From the NCBI GenBank assembly GCA_036506275.1, contig DASXSB010000120.1:1-19827 (forward strand): DNA of 19,827 bases, written 5' to 3'. The notes under the pieces are model-generated. The model searched no databases, was not told where the DNA came from, and saw only the letters and a program-made list of their open reading frames with translations. Shown here piece after piece: positions 7,796-15,278 of the stretch. Position numbers and translations under genes: made by a program. The stretch comes from DASXSB01 sp036506275. GTDB taxonomy: Bacteria > Methylomirabilota > Methylomirabilia > Rokubacteriales > CSP1-6. Position 1 is the stretch's first letter; the number at the start of each line of letters is the position of its first letter.

Positions 7796-8989
7796 TCATC
7801 GCGCCGCCTTGGCGAGGAACTCGCGGATGCGCGACACCGCCCGCATGGTCAGCATGATGCGATCCTCGTCGACCGGCAGCGCCTGCGACGACACCTTGGC
7901 GACCACGATCTGTTGGGCGGGATCGACAAACACGTTCTGGCCGTGGATTCCCATGCCGAAGAACATGGGGACGGCGCCGTCCTCCACGTACCATTGGCTG
8001 CGGTAACGGATGGGCAGCCCCGGATAGTAACGAGCGAAGTTGCCGGCCGCCCACGCCGCCGCATCGCCGTTCTCCATGATGTCGTCGATCCACGCCGGAG
8101 GCACGATCTGCGTGCGCCCGTGCGCGCCGTGCTCCCCGAGGAGCTGGCCCACGCGCGCGAGGTCGCGCACGGTCCCACATATGCCGCCCGCGCAGCGCGG
8201 TGCTCCCAGGCGATCCACTGTGATGTAGGCGCTGCGCGCGGCGCCCATGGGTTGCCACAACAGCTCGCTCATCAGATCGGCATACCGCCGGCCGGTGGCG
8301 CGTTCGATGACCCAGCCGAGGAGATCGGTGTTCGGAGAGACGTAGTTGAAGGGACCGCCGTGCGGCCCCAGGACGTCCGTCATCTCGCGATAGAACGATC
8401 GCAAGTCCGTGAGTGGATCGCCGGGCTCGCGCGGGTTCCAGTTCATCGCCTTCCGGTAGGCAATGATGGGGCCCGACGTCGCCAGATAATCTTCGGGGAA
8501 CGCGACCCCCGCCCGCATGTCGAGCAAGTCGCGGATGGTGGCGCCGCGATACGCTGTTGCCGCCGCTTCCGGAACCACGTCCGTCACGGAACGATCCGCC
8601 TTCAGCACACCGCGGCCGACGAGTATGCCGGCGAGGAGACCGAGCAGCGACTTGGAGATCGACATCAAGATATGCGGCGTGTCGTCCGCCATGCCGTTGG
8701 CGTAGCGCTCGCACACGATCCGCCCCCGGTGCAGGATCACGATGCCGTCGGTGTCGGTCTCGTGAAGGAATTCGTCGAACGCGAGCACGCGCCCGCCGTC
8801 GGCGGGGATCGCGAGCGCGTCCATGTGGATGAAATCGGACGGCAGCTGCCAGACGGCAGCAGGATCGTTCGGGATGTCGGCGGACGGCACCAGCTCGCGC
8901 ACATGCTGGAACCCCCACCGGTTGAAAGGTGACCTCCGCCAGTTCTCGAGGGTGACGCGGGATTCCGGTGCCGGCGGAAAGCCGTGCAT
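7796..8989 (-). CDS. Serine hydrolase, class C beta-lactamase / 6-aminohexanoate-dimer hydrolase-like
   Basis: A 397-residue protein of the penicillin-binding-protein-like serine hydrolase fold. The nucleophile motif is SISK (S110-K113), the second motif is YVS (Y217-S219) in FNYVSPNTDLLGW, and a third-motif-like HGQ occurs at 349-351 in FGMGIHGQ. Length and motif spacing resemble 6-aminohexanoate-dimer hydrolase (NylB, about 392 residues) and related esterases/amidases more than true AmpC enzymes. There is no signal peptide at the chosen start, so a cytoplasmic role is likely. The start is the ATG at 8989-8987, 26 bases after the gltK stop; its ribosome site is weak (GAGCGG). It is the last gene of the amino acid transporter operon, which suggests it cleaves an amide, small peptide or ester brought in by that transporter, but this is inference. 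The exact substrate cannot be read from sequence. Confidence 0.9.
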   Translation of the reverse strand: MHGFPPAPESRVTLENWRRSPFNRWGFQHVRELVPSADIPNDPAAVWQLPSDFIHMDALAIPADGGRVLAFDEFLHETDTDGIVILHRGRIVCERYANGMADDTPHILMSISKSLLGLLAGILVGRGVLKADRSVTDVVPEAAATAYRGATIRDLLDMRAGVAFPEDYLATSGPIIAYRKAMNWNPREPGDPLTDLRSFYREMTDVLGPHGGPFNYVSPNTDLLGWVIERATGRRYADLMSELLWQPMGAARSAYITVDRLGAPRCAGGICGTVRDLARVGQLLGEHGAHGRTQIVPPAWIDDIMENGDAAAWAAGNFARYYPGLPIRYRSQWYVEDGAVPMFFGMGIHGQNVFVDPAQQIVVAKVSSQALPVDEDRIMLTMRAVSRIREFLAKAAR

Positions 8990-9015
8990 CAGCGCGTCCG
9001 CTCGGCGGCCAGCGA

Positions 9016-9684
9016 TCACGCCGCGCGGCGCTCGAGGCGGCGCGCCACCGATGACATCGAGTACGTGCAGATCCAGTACACGACGGCGATGAAGAGGTAG
9101 AGCTCGAACGGCTTGATCTCGCGGTTGTTGACGATCTGGGCGGCCTTGGTGAGATCGACGTAGCCGATGATCGACGCCAGCGAGGTGTCCTTGAAGAGGA
9201 CGATCATCTGGGTCACGAGCGAGGGCGCCATGTTCCGGAGCGCCTGCGGCAGGACCACGTAGCTCATCGTCTGCGTCTGCGTGAGCCCCACCGCCGTCGC
9301 CGCCTCCACCTGACCCCGCGCCACCGACTGCACGCCCGCCCGCACGATCTCGCCGAAGTAGGCGGCCTCGAAGATGACGAAGGCGGTGAGGGCGACGCCG
9401 TACTCGGGAATGGGCAGGCGCAGGAGCTGGGGAATCACGAACCACATCCAGAAGATCACCATCACGAGAGGTACCCCGCGGAAGAACTCGACGTAGAGCG
9501 TGGCCGGCACCCGGATCCAGGGCGCCCGCGCGAGACGGGCGAGGCCCACCACGATGCCGAGGGCAAAGCCCAGCACGATGGCGGGCACGGCCAGGCGCAG
9601 GGTGCCGCCCGCGAAGGCGCCCACGCCCAGGAAGCCCTGGACGATGAGAAATTTGAAATTGGCGGCGATGACGGCGAAGTCCAC
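9016..9684 (-). CDS. gltK: GltK-like polar amino acid ABC transporter permease
   Basis: A 222-residue inner-membrane permease of the His/Glu/Gln/Arg family (E. coli GltK is of similar size). Visible features are the family segment ATLYVEFFRGVPLVMVIFW, the loop GVQSVARGQVEAATAVGL, and the following Q-T-M-x-Y-V-V-L-P-Q-A stretch, which is the EAA loop that contacts the ATPase. It would form a heterodimer with GltJ. The start is the GTG at 9684-9682, only 2 bases past the gltJ stop, since the frame upstream lies inside gltJ. It is followed after 26 bases by the serine hydrolase gene. Confidence 0.92.
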   Translation of the reverse strand: MDFAVIAANFKFLIVQGFLGVGAFAGGTLRLAVPAIVLGFALGIVVGLARLARAPWIRVPATLYVEFFRGVPLVMVIFWMWFVIPQLLRLPIPEYGVALTAFVIFEAAYFGEIVRAGVQSVARGQVEAATAVGLTQTQTMSYVVLPQALRNMAPSLVTQMIVLFKDTSLASIIGYVDLTKAAQIVNNREIKPFELYLFIAVVYWICTYSMSSVARRLERRAA

Positions 9685-9686
9685 GC

Positions 9687-10406
9687 TCAGCCCGCTCCCA
9701 CCCGCGCGATCATGCCCGGGATCGCGAAGCGCCGCTCCAGCCGCGTCATGACGGTGGCGATGGACACGCACAGCACGAGGTAGATGAGCGTGCCTGCTGT
9801 GAGGGCTTCGATGGCCTTCGCGGTGTACGTCTCGATCTGGCGCGTCTGGAAGGTGAGCTCGGCCACGCTGATCGTCAGCGCCACCGACGAGTTCTTGAGG
9901 AGGTTGAGCGACTCGTTGGTGGCGGGCGGCACGATGAGGCGGATGGCGATGGGCAGGATGACGAGACGGTACGCCTGGAAGGTGGTAAGGCCCATCGCCA
10001 TCGACGCCTCGAACTGGGTGCGCGGGATCGACTGGATCCCGGACCTGATGACTTCCGAGAAGCGCGCGCCGTGGTAGACGCCGAGCGCCACCATGGCCGC
10101 CCAGAACTCCAGGCCGTGGCCGAAGAGCCAGTCCTGGACGCCTCGCGGGAGCAGCGGCGGCACTCCGAAGTACCAGAAGAACATCCACACGAGGAGCGGG
10201 ACGTTCCGGAAGAACTCCACGTAGAAGGTGGCGAGCGCGCGCAGAGGCCGAAACGGCGCCGTGCGCAGCGCCCCCGAGAGGATGCCCAGGAAGACCGCGA
10301 GCAGCCACGCCAGCGCCGAGATCTCGAGGGTGGTGAGCAAGCCCTGGAGCAGCCAGTGACCGGACTGGCCGCTCCAGAGCACGCTCCAGTTGAAGCGGTA
10401 GTTCAC
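9687..10406 (-). CDS. gltJ: GltJ-like polar amino acid ABC transporter permease
   Basis: A 239-residue membrane protein of the same permease family as its neighbour GltK. It contains LATFYVEFFRNVPLLVWMFF, the EAA-type coupling loop GIQSIPRTQFEASMAMGL, and a C-terminal basic tail RLERRF. It starts with a GTG at 10406-10404, 16 bases after the gltI stop. The N-terminus NYRFNWSVLW is typical of GltJ proteins, which favours glutamate/aspartate as substrate over other polar amino acids. Confidence 0.92.
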   Translation of the reverse strand: MNYRFNWSVLWSGQSGHWLLQGLLTTLEISALAWLLAVFLGILSGALRTAPFRPLRALATFYVEFFRNVPLLVWMFFWYFGVPPLLPRGVQDWLFGHGLEFWAAMVALGVYHGARFSEVIRSGIQSIPRTQFEASMAMGLTTFQAYRLVILPIAIRLIVPPATNESLNLLKNSSVALTISVAELTFQTRQIETYTAKAIEALTAGTLIYLVLCVSIATVMTRLERRFAIPGMIARVGAG

Positions 10407-10422
10407 GCGGCGGCGGCCGCCG

Positions 10423-11277
10423 TCACTTCCCGACCTGGGACATCAAGAACTTCTTCACCTCCGCCGTCATCGGATACGGCACCTCGCCCTTCGGTCCGAA
10501 CCACTTCTCGTAGAGCTCGAAGTACTTCCCGGACTCCAGCGCCTGCTTGAGGCCGCTATCGACCACCTGCTTGAAGTCCTCCTCACCCTTGCGCATCGCC
10601 ATCCCGTACGGTTCCCGCGAGTAGAAGTCGCCCACGACGTCCCACTGCTCGGGGTTGGGGGACTTCGCCTTCAGCCCGTAGAGCTGGATGCCGTCGTTGG
10701 TGTAGGCGTCTACCTGTCCCTGCGCGAGGGCCTGGAATGCGCTCGGCTGGTCGGGGAACTCGCGGAGCTGCGCGGTGGGGACCTTCTCGCGGATGATCTT
10801 CGCGTTCGTCGAACCCTGCTGGGCCGCGATGCGCTTGCCCCCGATGTCGTCGATGCTCTTGATGGAGCTCCCCTTCTTGACGAGGAACTGGGCGCCCGTG
10901 AGGAAGAACGTGATGCTGAAGTCCACGCTCTGCCGGCGCTCCGGGGTGTCGGTCATGGTTCCCGCGATGAGGTCGACGGCATTGGACGAAAGGAGTGGAA
11001 TCCGCGTGGGCGGCGTCGACTCCTTCTTCTCCACCTTGATCGACTTGCCGAGCTTCTTGTCGAGGGCGGGCTTCACGGCCTGGTCTACCAGATCGATGGT
11101 GAAGCCGACCCACTCGTTGTTCTTGTTGATGTAGGCGAACGGCGGCGAGCCCGTGCGGGTGCCGATGGTGAGCACGCCCGTGCGGTTGACCTTCTCGAGC
11201 GTCGTCTCCGCGAGGGCGGGCATCGCCAGCGTGAGCGCAAGCACCACCGTGAGCAGCGAGGTCACGATCCGTTTCAT
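10423..11277 (-). CDS. gltI: GltI-like amino acid-binding periplasmic protein
   Basis: A 284-residue solute-binding protein (SBP_bac_3 family). A Sec signal peptide MKRIVTSLLTVVLALTLAMP with a cleavage site after ALA at residue 23 is clear. The mature part starts ETTLEKVNRTGVLTIGTR and holds the family motifs SPPFAYI, TPPTRIPLLSSNAVDLIAG and DDIGGKRIAAQQGST. The TRIPLL/ERRQSVDFS pattern resembles E. coli GltI, so glutamate or aspartate is the most likely ligand. The start is the ATG at 11277-11275; a GTG 6 bases upstream is in frame but overlaps the GGAGG ribosome site (11283-11287) that serves the ATG. The gene follows gltL by 11 bases. Confidence 0.93.
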   Translation of the reverse strand: MKRIVTSLLTVVLALTLAMPALAETTLEKVNRTGVLTIGTRTGSPPFAYINKNNEWVGFTIDLVDQAVKPALDKKLGKSIKVEKKESTPPTRIPLLSSNAVDLIAGTMTDTPERRQSVDFSITFFLTGAQFLVKKGSSIKSIDDIGGKRIAAQQGSTNAKIIREKVPTAQLREFPDQPSAFQALAQGQVDAYTNDGIQLYGLKAKSPNPEQWDVVGDFYSREPYGMAMRKGEEDFKQVVDSGLKQALESGKYFELYEKWFGPKGEVPYPMTAEVKKFLMSQVGK

Positions 11278-11282
11278 CGACA

Positions 11283-11287
11283 CCTCC
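11283..11287 (-). promoter_or_regulatory. Ribosome binding site fixing the gltI start
   Basis: GGAGG on the minus strand, directly after the gltL stop and 5 bases from the ATG at 11277. It overlaps an in-frame GTG (11283-11281) and so argues against that codon as the start. Confidence 0.7.
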
Positions 11288-11288
11288 G

Positions 11289-12029
11289 TCAGTGCGAAAG
11301 GATTTTCGAGAGGAACAGCTTGCTGCGTTCGGACTTGGGGGCGGCGAAGAAGTCCTCCGGCTTCGCCTCCTCCACGATCTGCCCCTGGTCCATGAAGATC
11401 ACGCGATGGGCCACGCGTCGCGCGAACCCCATCTCGTGGGTGACCACCATCATCGTCATGCCGTCCTTGGCGAGGGCGGTCATGACGTCGAGCACCTCGT
11501 TGATCATCTCGGGATCGAGGGCCGAGGTGGGCTCGTCGAAGAGCATGATGTTCGGCTGCATGGCGAGCGCGCGCGCGATGGCCACGCGCTGCTGCTGCCC
11601 GCCCGAGAGGTTCGCCGGGTACGCCCCCGCGCGGTCCGGGATCCCCACCCGCTCCAGGAGCGCGCGCGCCGTCTTCTCCGCTTCCCCCCGCGCGAGCCCT
11701 TTCACCTTCATCGGCGCCAGCATGATGTTCTGGAGCGCGGTCATGTGAGGAAAGAGGTTGAAGGACTGGAACACCATTCCAGCTTGCGTGCGCAGCTTGG
11801 CCAGGTTGACGCCGGCGCTGGTGATGGAGTGACCGAGCACGACGACGTCACCCTGCTGGACCTTCTCGAGGCCGTTCACGCAGCGGATGAGCGTGCTCTT
11901 GCCGGAGCCCGAGGGGCCGCATACGACCACCACCTCGCCCAGCGCCACGGTGGTGGTGACGTCTCGAAGCACCTGGAACTTCCCGAACCACTTGTTGACC
12001 CCTTTGAAGGCGATGGCGGGTTGGGCCAC
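11289..12029 (-). CDS. gltL: GltL-like polar amino acid ABC transporter ATPase
   Basis: A 246-residue ABC ATPase of the polar amino acid uptake family. Walker A GPSGSGKST, Q-loop GMVFQSFNLFPHMTALQNI, a fully canonical signature LSGGQQQRVAIARAL, Walker B IMLFDEPTSALDPEM and the H-loop THEMGFAR are all present. It would power GltJ/GltK. The start is taken as the GTG at 12029-12027 because GAGAGGAA lies just upstream and the conserved protein begins about there; an ATG at 12065 is in frame but adds low-complexity residues (MGGIGTRGRG). It is the first gene of the gltL-I-J-K-hydrolase operon, so its upstream gap should hold the promoter. Confidence 0.92.
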   Translation of the reverse strand: MAQPAIAFKGVNKWFGKFQVLRDVTTTVALGEVVVVCGPSGSGKSTLIRCVNGLEKVQQGDVVVLGHSITSAGVNLAKLRTQAGMVFQSFNLFPHMTALQNIMLAPMKVKGLARGEAEKTARALLERVGIPDRAGAYPANLSGGQQQRVAIARALAMQPNIMLFDEPTSALDPEMINEVLDVMTALAKDGMTMMVVTHEMGFARRVAHRVIFMDQGQIVEEAKPEDFFAAPKSERSKLFLSKILSH

Positions 12030-12173
12030 GGCTATTCCTCTCCCCCGCGTACCGATCCCCCCCATGGGACGAACGGCAGCCGCCGGGCGGCGGTTCCGCG
12101 GACAGACGCGGACCGCGGTGGCGGCGTCTTCTGGAGAGCAGGCTGTTCCACGATGTCTCCCGTGCCGCGCATG
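12030..12173. other. Intergenic gap between the biotin carrier gene and the glt operon
   Basis: This 144-base gap must contain the end of the six-gene minus-strand transcript and probably the glt promoter. Two small GC-rich dyads are visible: a compact one around 12079-12091 (GCCGCC/GGCGGC) and TCCGCG-GACAGA-CGCGGA at 12095-12112. Neither is followed by a T run on the minus strand, so they are not classical terminators. No convincing -35/-10 pair was found. Confidence 0.5.
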
Positions 12174-12668
12174 TTAATCGATGACGACGAGGACGTCGCC
12201 GGCATTCACCGGCTGTCCCGCCTCCACCCGCACCTCGCGCACGGTCCCCGCCGCTCCCGCCTTGAACTCGTTCTCCATCTTCATGGCCTCGATGACGAGG
12301 AGGGTGTCGCCCGGCTGAACGGCATCGCCCGGCTTCACCGCCACGTGCGTGATGCGGCCCGGCATGGGGGCGCGTACCGTCCCCCGCGCGCCCGCGCCAC
12401 CGGCGCCGGCCCGCAGCCGATGCCGCATCTCTTCCTCCACGTCCACCACGAAGGAGAGGCCGTGCAGATGGACCACGCGCGCGCCGCCTTCGCTCCCGAT
12501 GTCCACCAGGTGGGAGGCGCCGTCGATCACCAGCGAGAAGCTGGTGTCGGCGATTCGCCGCGCATCGACTTCCCACACGCGGTCACCGATGGTGATCCGG
12601 TAGCGGCCGCCGTCGCCGGTGATATCGACGGTCTCGGTGGCATCGCCCACCGTGGCCACGAATTTCAC
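12174..12668 (-). CDS. Biotin carboxyl carrier protein with BT-like N-terminal part
   Basis: A 164-residue protein whose C-terminal 70 residues are a biotinyl domain: APMPGRITHVAVKPGDAV, then the biotinylation motif EAMKMENEF with the acceptor lysine at about residue 130. The N-terminal 90 residues (beta-rich, with GDRVWEVDARRI and a second short repeat-like segment) resemble the region between the biotin carboxylase and carrier domains in acyl-CoA carboxylase alpha chains. Carrier and carboxylase are fused in most such enzymes; here they are two genes joined by a GTGA overlap (GTG start at 12668-12666, biotin carboxylase stop at 12667-12665). The carrier swings carboxybiotin to a carboxyltransferase, which is not in the window. 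Confidence 0.9.
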   Translation of the reverse strand: MKFVATVGDATETVDITGDGGRYRITIGDRVWEVDARRIADTSFSLVIDGASHLVDIGSEGGARVVHLHGLSFVVDVEEEMRHRLRAGAGGAGARGTVRAPMPGRITHVAVKPGDAVQPGDTLLVIEAMKMENEFKAGAAGTVREVRVEAGQPVNAGDVLVVID

Positions 12669-14251
12669 CGCGGCCGCCCGCTGCCCCACCCGGGCCGCCA
12701 TCCGCGCCGCCAGCCGGAGACACTGCCGGCAACGGCGCCGCCGGTTTCCTCCGGGGGCTGGCGCAGTCGCTCGTACTCGGCGATGACGGCGGCCGCCACC
12801 GCCACCGGCTCCAGATCGCGGCTGGGTTTCGCGAGGTCGGGAAGCACGCGCTCGAGGAACTGGGTGGAGAAGCGGCCCGCGCGGAAGTCGTCGTGGTCGA
12901 CGATGCGCGAGAGGACGGGCAGCGTGGTGCGGACGCCGAGAACGACGTATTCGGCGAGGGCGCGCCGCATGCGCGCGAGGGCCGCCGGTCGATCGGCACC
13001 CCAGACGATGAGCTTGCTGATGAGGGTGTCGTAGAAGCGCGGCACCGTGTACCCGGCGTAGGCGCCGGCGTCGAGGCGCACGCCCGGCCCCCCCGGCGGC
13101 CGGTGCGTGGTGATCGTGCCCGGCGATGGAAGCCACCGTGCGAACGGATCCTCGGCATTCACGCGGCACTCGATGGCCGCTCCCCGCCACGCGATGTCCG
13201 CCTGCGTGAACGCGAGCGGCTCTCCGGTCGCCACCCGGAGCTGCGCGTGCACGAGGTCGAGCCCAGTCACCGCCTCCGTGATCGGATGCTCTACTTGTAA
13301 TCGCGTGTTCATCTCGAGGAAAAAGAACGCGCCCTCCGCGTCCACGAGGAATTCCACGGTGCCCGCGTTGACGTAGCCGGCGGCCCGCGCGATGCGACAG
13401 GCCGCTTCCCCCATGCGCGCACGGAGCGCGGGATCGACGACGGGGGAGGGACACTCCTCGATGAGCTTCTGGTGGCGGCGCTGGATCGAGCACTCGCGCT
13501 CGCCGAGATGCACCACGTGGCCGTGGGCGTCGGCCATGATCTGGATCTCGATGTGGCGCGGCTCGACGACGTAGCGCTCCACGTAGACGGCGGCGTCGCC
13601 GAACGCCCCCTGCGCCTCCGCGCGCGCGAGCCGCAGGGCGTCGCCGAGCTCGCTCTCCCGATGCACGAGCCGCATCCCCTTGCCGCCGCCGCCCCGCGCC
13701 GCCTTGATCATGATCGGAAACCCGATGCGCCGCGCCGTCTCTTTCGCGTCCGCGTCGGACGCGAGCGGCTCCAGCGTACCCGGCACCATCGGCACGTCCA
13801 TCTCGCGCGCGATTTTCCGGGCCGCCGTCTTGTCCCCCATGGCACGGATGGCGGCGGGGGGAGGACCGACGAAGGTGAGGCCGGCCGCCCCGCACGCCTC
13901 CGCGAACTCCGGGTTCTCGGCGAGGAATCCGTAGCCGGGGTGAACGGCATCGGCGCCCACCGCTTTGGCCGTCCGCACGAGCGTCTCGATGTTCAAGTAG
14001 CTCTCGGCGGCGGGTGCGGCGCCGATCGGATGCGCTTCGTCGGCGAGGAGCACGTGCAGCGCCTCCCGGTCGGCGTCCGAGAAAACGGCGACGCTGCCGA
14101 TGCCGAGCTCGCGGCACGCGCGGATCACGCGCACCGCGATCTCTCCGCGGTTGGCGACGAGCAGCTTGCGGAACCTCGCAGGGCGGGTCAGCGGATCCTC
14201 CTTCCGGCGCGCCGGACGGGAGCGGCCGGAACGACGCACAGGGTCTTTCAT
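12665..14251 (-). CDS. Biotin carboxylase (ATP-grasp) subunit of an acyl-CoA or related carboxylase
   Basis: The enzyme carboxylates biotin on its carrier protein using ATP and bicarbonate. From the ATG at 14251-14249 it has 528 residues. Conserved pieces are FRKLLVANRGEIAVRVIRAC (about 27-46), HPGYGFLAENPEFA, the glycine-rich ATP loop MIKAARGGGGKGM (181-193), ERECSIQRRHQKLIEE, the catalytic FLEMNTRLQVEHPITE (311-326), and the C-terminal FYDTLISKLIVWG. All expected catalytic residues are there. The true start may be the CTG at 14191-14189: it has a perfect AAGGAGG five bases upstream, and the 20 residues before it are basic, proline-rich and unlike the family. The last 30 residues (GWRRGWRPGWGSGRP) are low complexity. 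It follows the binding-protein gene by 13 bases and overlaps the carrier gene. Confidence 0.93.
   Translation of the reverse strand: MKDPVRRSGRSRPARRKEDPLTRPARFRKLLVANRGEIAVRVIRACRELGIGSVAVFSDADREALHVLLADEAHPIGAAPAAESYLNIETLVRTAKAVGADAVHPGYGFLAENPEFAEACGAAGLTFVGPPPAAIRAMGDKTAARKIAREMDVPMVPGTLEPLASDADAKETARRIGFPIMIKAARGGGGKGMRLVHRESELGDALRLARAEAQGAFGDAAVYVERYVVEPRHIEIQIMADAHGHVVHLGERECSIQRRHQKLIEECPSPVVDPALRARMGEAACRIARAAGYVNAGTVEFLVDAEGAFFFLEMNTRLQVEHPITEAVTGLDLVHAQLRVATGEPLAFTQADIAWRGAAIECRVNAEDPFARWLPSPGTITTHRPPGGPGVRLDAGAYAGYTVPRFYDTLISKLIVWGADRPAALARMRRALAEYVVLGVRTTLPVLSRIVDHDDFRAGRFSTQFLERVLPDLAKPSRDLEPVAVAAAVIAEYERLRQPPEETGGAVAGSVSGWRRGWRPGWGSGRPR
14197..14203 (-). promoter_or_regulatory. 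Strong Shine-Dalgarno pointing to a CTG start of the biotin carboxylase
   Basis: On the minus strand AAGGAGG is followed by ATCCG and then CTG (14191-14189), which is in frame with the carboxylase and sits just before FRKLLVANRGEIA, where proteins of this family normally begin. The ATG further upstream has only a weak GAG-type site. Confidence 0.5.
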
Positions 14252-14264
14252 GATACTCGATGCC

Positions 14265-15266
14265 TCATGGCAACGTCGCCACCGCCTCCTCCACGAAGCG
14301 CGTGTCGACGATGTCGCGCACGGCGAGGGGCGCCTTCATGAAGCCGTGTCGGGTCCACCACGCCATCTGTCGCGTCACGTCCTCCACGAGGAGGCGGCCG
14401 TTCCGATCCTGATAGGGAAAGCCGAGACGGATGACCTCCGGCGAGGCCCCCGTGTAGCGGGCGGTGATCGCGACCACCTCGTCGTACTTGGCCCCGGGCT
14501 GGATGCGACCATCCTTCTGCACGAGGACGGCGTCGTAGTAGTAGCGCGACGACTTCACGTAGCCCTTCATGAAGCGGAGCGCGCGGTCGCGGTCGGCCGC
14601 GAATTTGCGCGAGTAGAAGACGGCGGCGATCTGCCACGGGAAGAGGTCGCCGCCCCAGGCGAGGATCTTGCCGAATCCCTGCGCCTCCGCGGTGCCCGGG
14701 AACGGCTGCGGCAGCACGACGGCATCGACCTGCTTGCCCTTCAGCGCCTCCAGGGCGGCCGTCATCGCCTGCAGCGGCACCACCTTGACATCGGCGAGAG
14801 ACAGGCCCTCCTTCTCGAGGATGTTGCCGAGGTGATAGTGGAACGTCGATCCGAGCTGGGTGACGCCCACGCGGCGGCCGCGAAGATCGGCCACGGCGCG
14901 CACGCCGCCGTCGTGGAGCTCCTTCTGAACGACGATGGCGGTGAGCGGGTAGCCTGGCCACTCGCGACCCTTGTCGGCGACGATCCACAGCTGTTCGCCG
15001 CCGAGCACGATGTTGTAGAGGGCGGCGGTGAGACCGGTGGCGCCCACCTCCACCTGACCCGCGGCGAGCGCGGTGGCGATCGGCGCCGCCGCCTGGAAGA
15101 AAAGCAGCTCCGGCTCCACGCCGAACTCCTTGAAGAAGCCCTTCTCCACCCCCACGAAGATCGGCGCCGACGACGTGAGCTTGAGGACACCGACCTTCAC
15201 GGGCTCCGCGGCGGCGCCACCCGCGAGCACGAGCATGGCGGCGAGGACGAGAGCGACCGAGCGCAA
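14265..15266 (-). CDS. NMT1/THI5-like (SsuA/TauA-type) ABC transporter substrate-binding protein
   Basis: A 333-residue periplasmic binding protein of the NitT/TauT type. A Sec signal (RSVALVLAAMLVLAGGAAA, cleavage before EPVKV) precedes VGVLKLTSSAPIFVGVEKGF, the family pattern for the first lobe, followed by GQVEVGATGLTAALYNI and LRGRRVGVTQLGSTFHYHL. Such proteins bind sulfonates, nitrate, pyrimidine precursors or aromatic acids; neighbours here favour an acid that becomes a CoA ester. The TTG at 15266-15264 is preferred because AGGAGG lies 6 bases upstream; a GTG at 15281-15279 that overlaps the permease stop as GTGA is the alternative and adds five residues (VRRST), still giving a good signal peptide. 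Confidence 0.88.
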   Translation of the reverse strand: MRSVALVLAAMLVLAGGAAAEPVKVGVLKLTSSAPIFVGVEKGFFKEFGVEPELLFFQAAAPIATALAAGQVEVGATGLTAALYNIVLGGEQLWIVADKGREWPGYPLTAIVVQKELHDGGVRAVADLRGRRVGVTQLGSTFHYHLGNILEKEGLSLADVKVVPLQAMTAALEALKGKQVDAVVLPQPFPGTAEAQGFGKILAWGGDLFPWQIAAVFYSRKFAADRDRALRFMKGYVKSSRYYYDAVLVQKDGRIQPGAKYDEVVAITARYTGASPEVIRLGFPYQDRNGRLLVEDVTRQMAWWTRHGFMKAPLAVRDIVDTRFVEEAVATLP

Positions 15267-15272
15267 CGTGGA

Positions 15273-15278
15273 CCTCCT
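15273..15278 (-). promoter_or_regulatory. Ribosome binding site supporting a TTG start of the binding protein
   Basis: AGGAGG on the minus strand, beginning at the last base of the permease stop codon and 6 bases before TTG (15266-15264). If the GTG at 15281 were used instead, this site would encode two arginines with the AGG codon. Confidence 0.5.

Noticed and set aside
7796..8989. Serine hydrolase as an antibiotic-resistance beta-lactamase
   Set aside because: No export signal, and motif context and length are closer to NylB-type amidases/esterases than to AmpC; resistance cannot be claimed.
12079..12112. GC-rich dyads as terminator of the six-gene cluster
   Set aside because: Short stems, one with almost no loop, and no T tract; not distinguishable from chance at this GC content.
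11292..13034. Plus-strand open frame of 580 codons opposite gltL and the biotin genes
   Set aside because: It crosses an intergenic gap and two genes on the other strand, has histidine/arginine-rich composition and no domain; shadow of codon bias.
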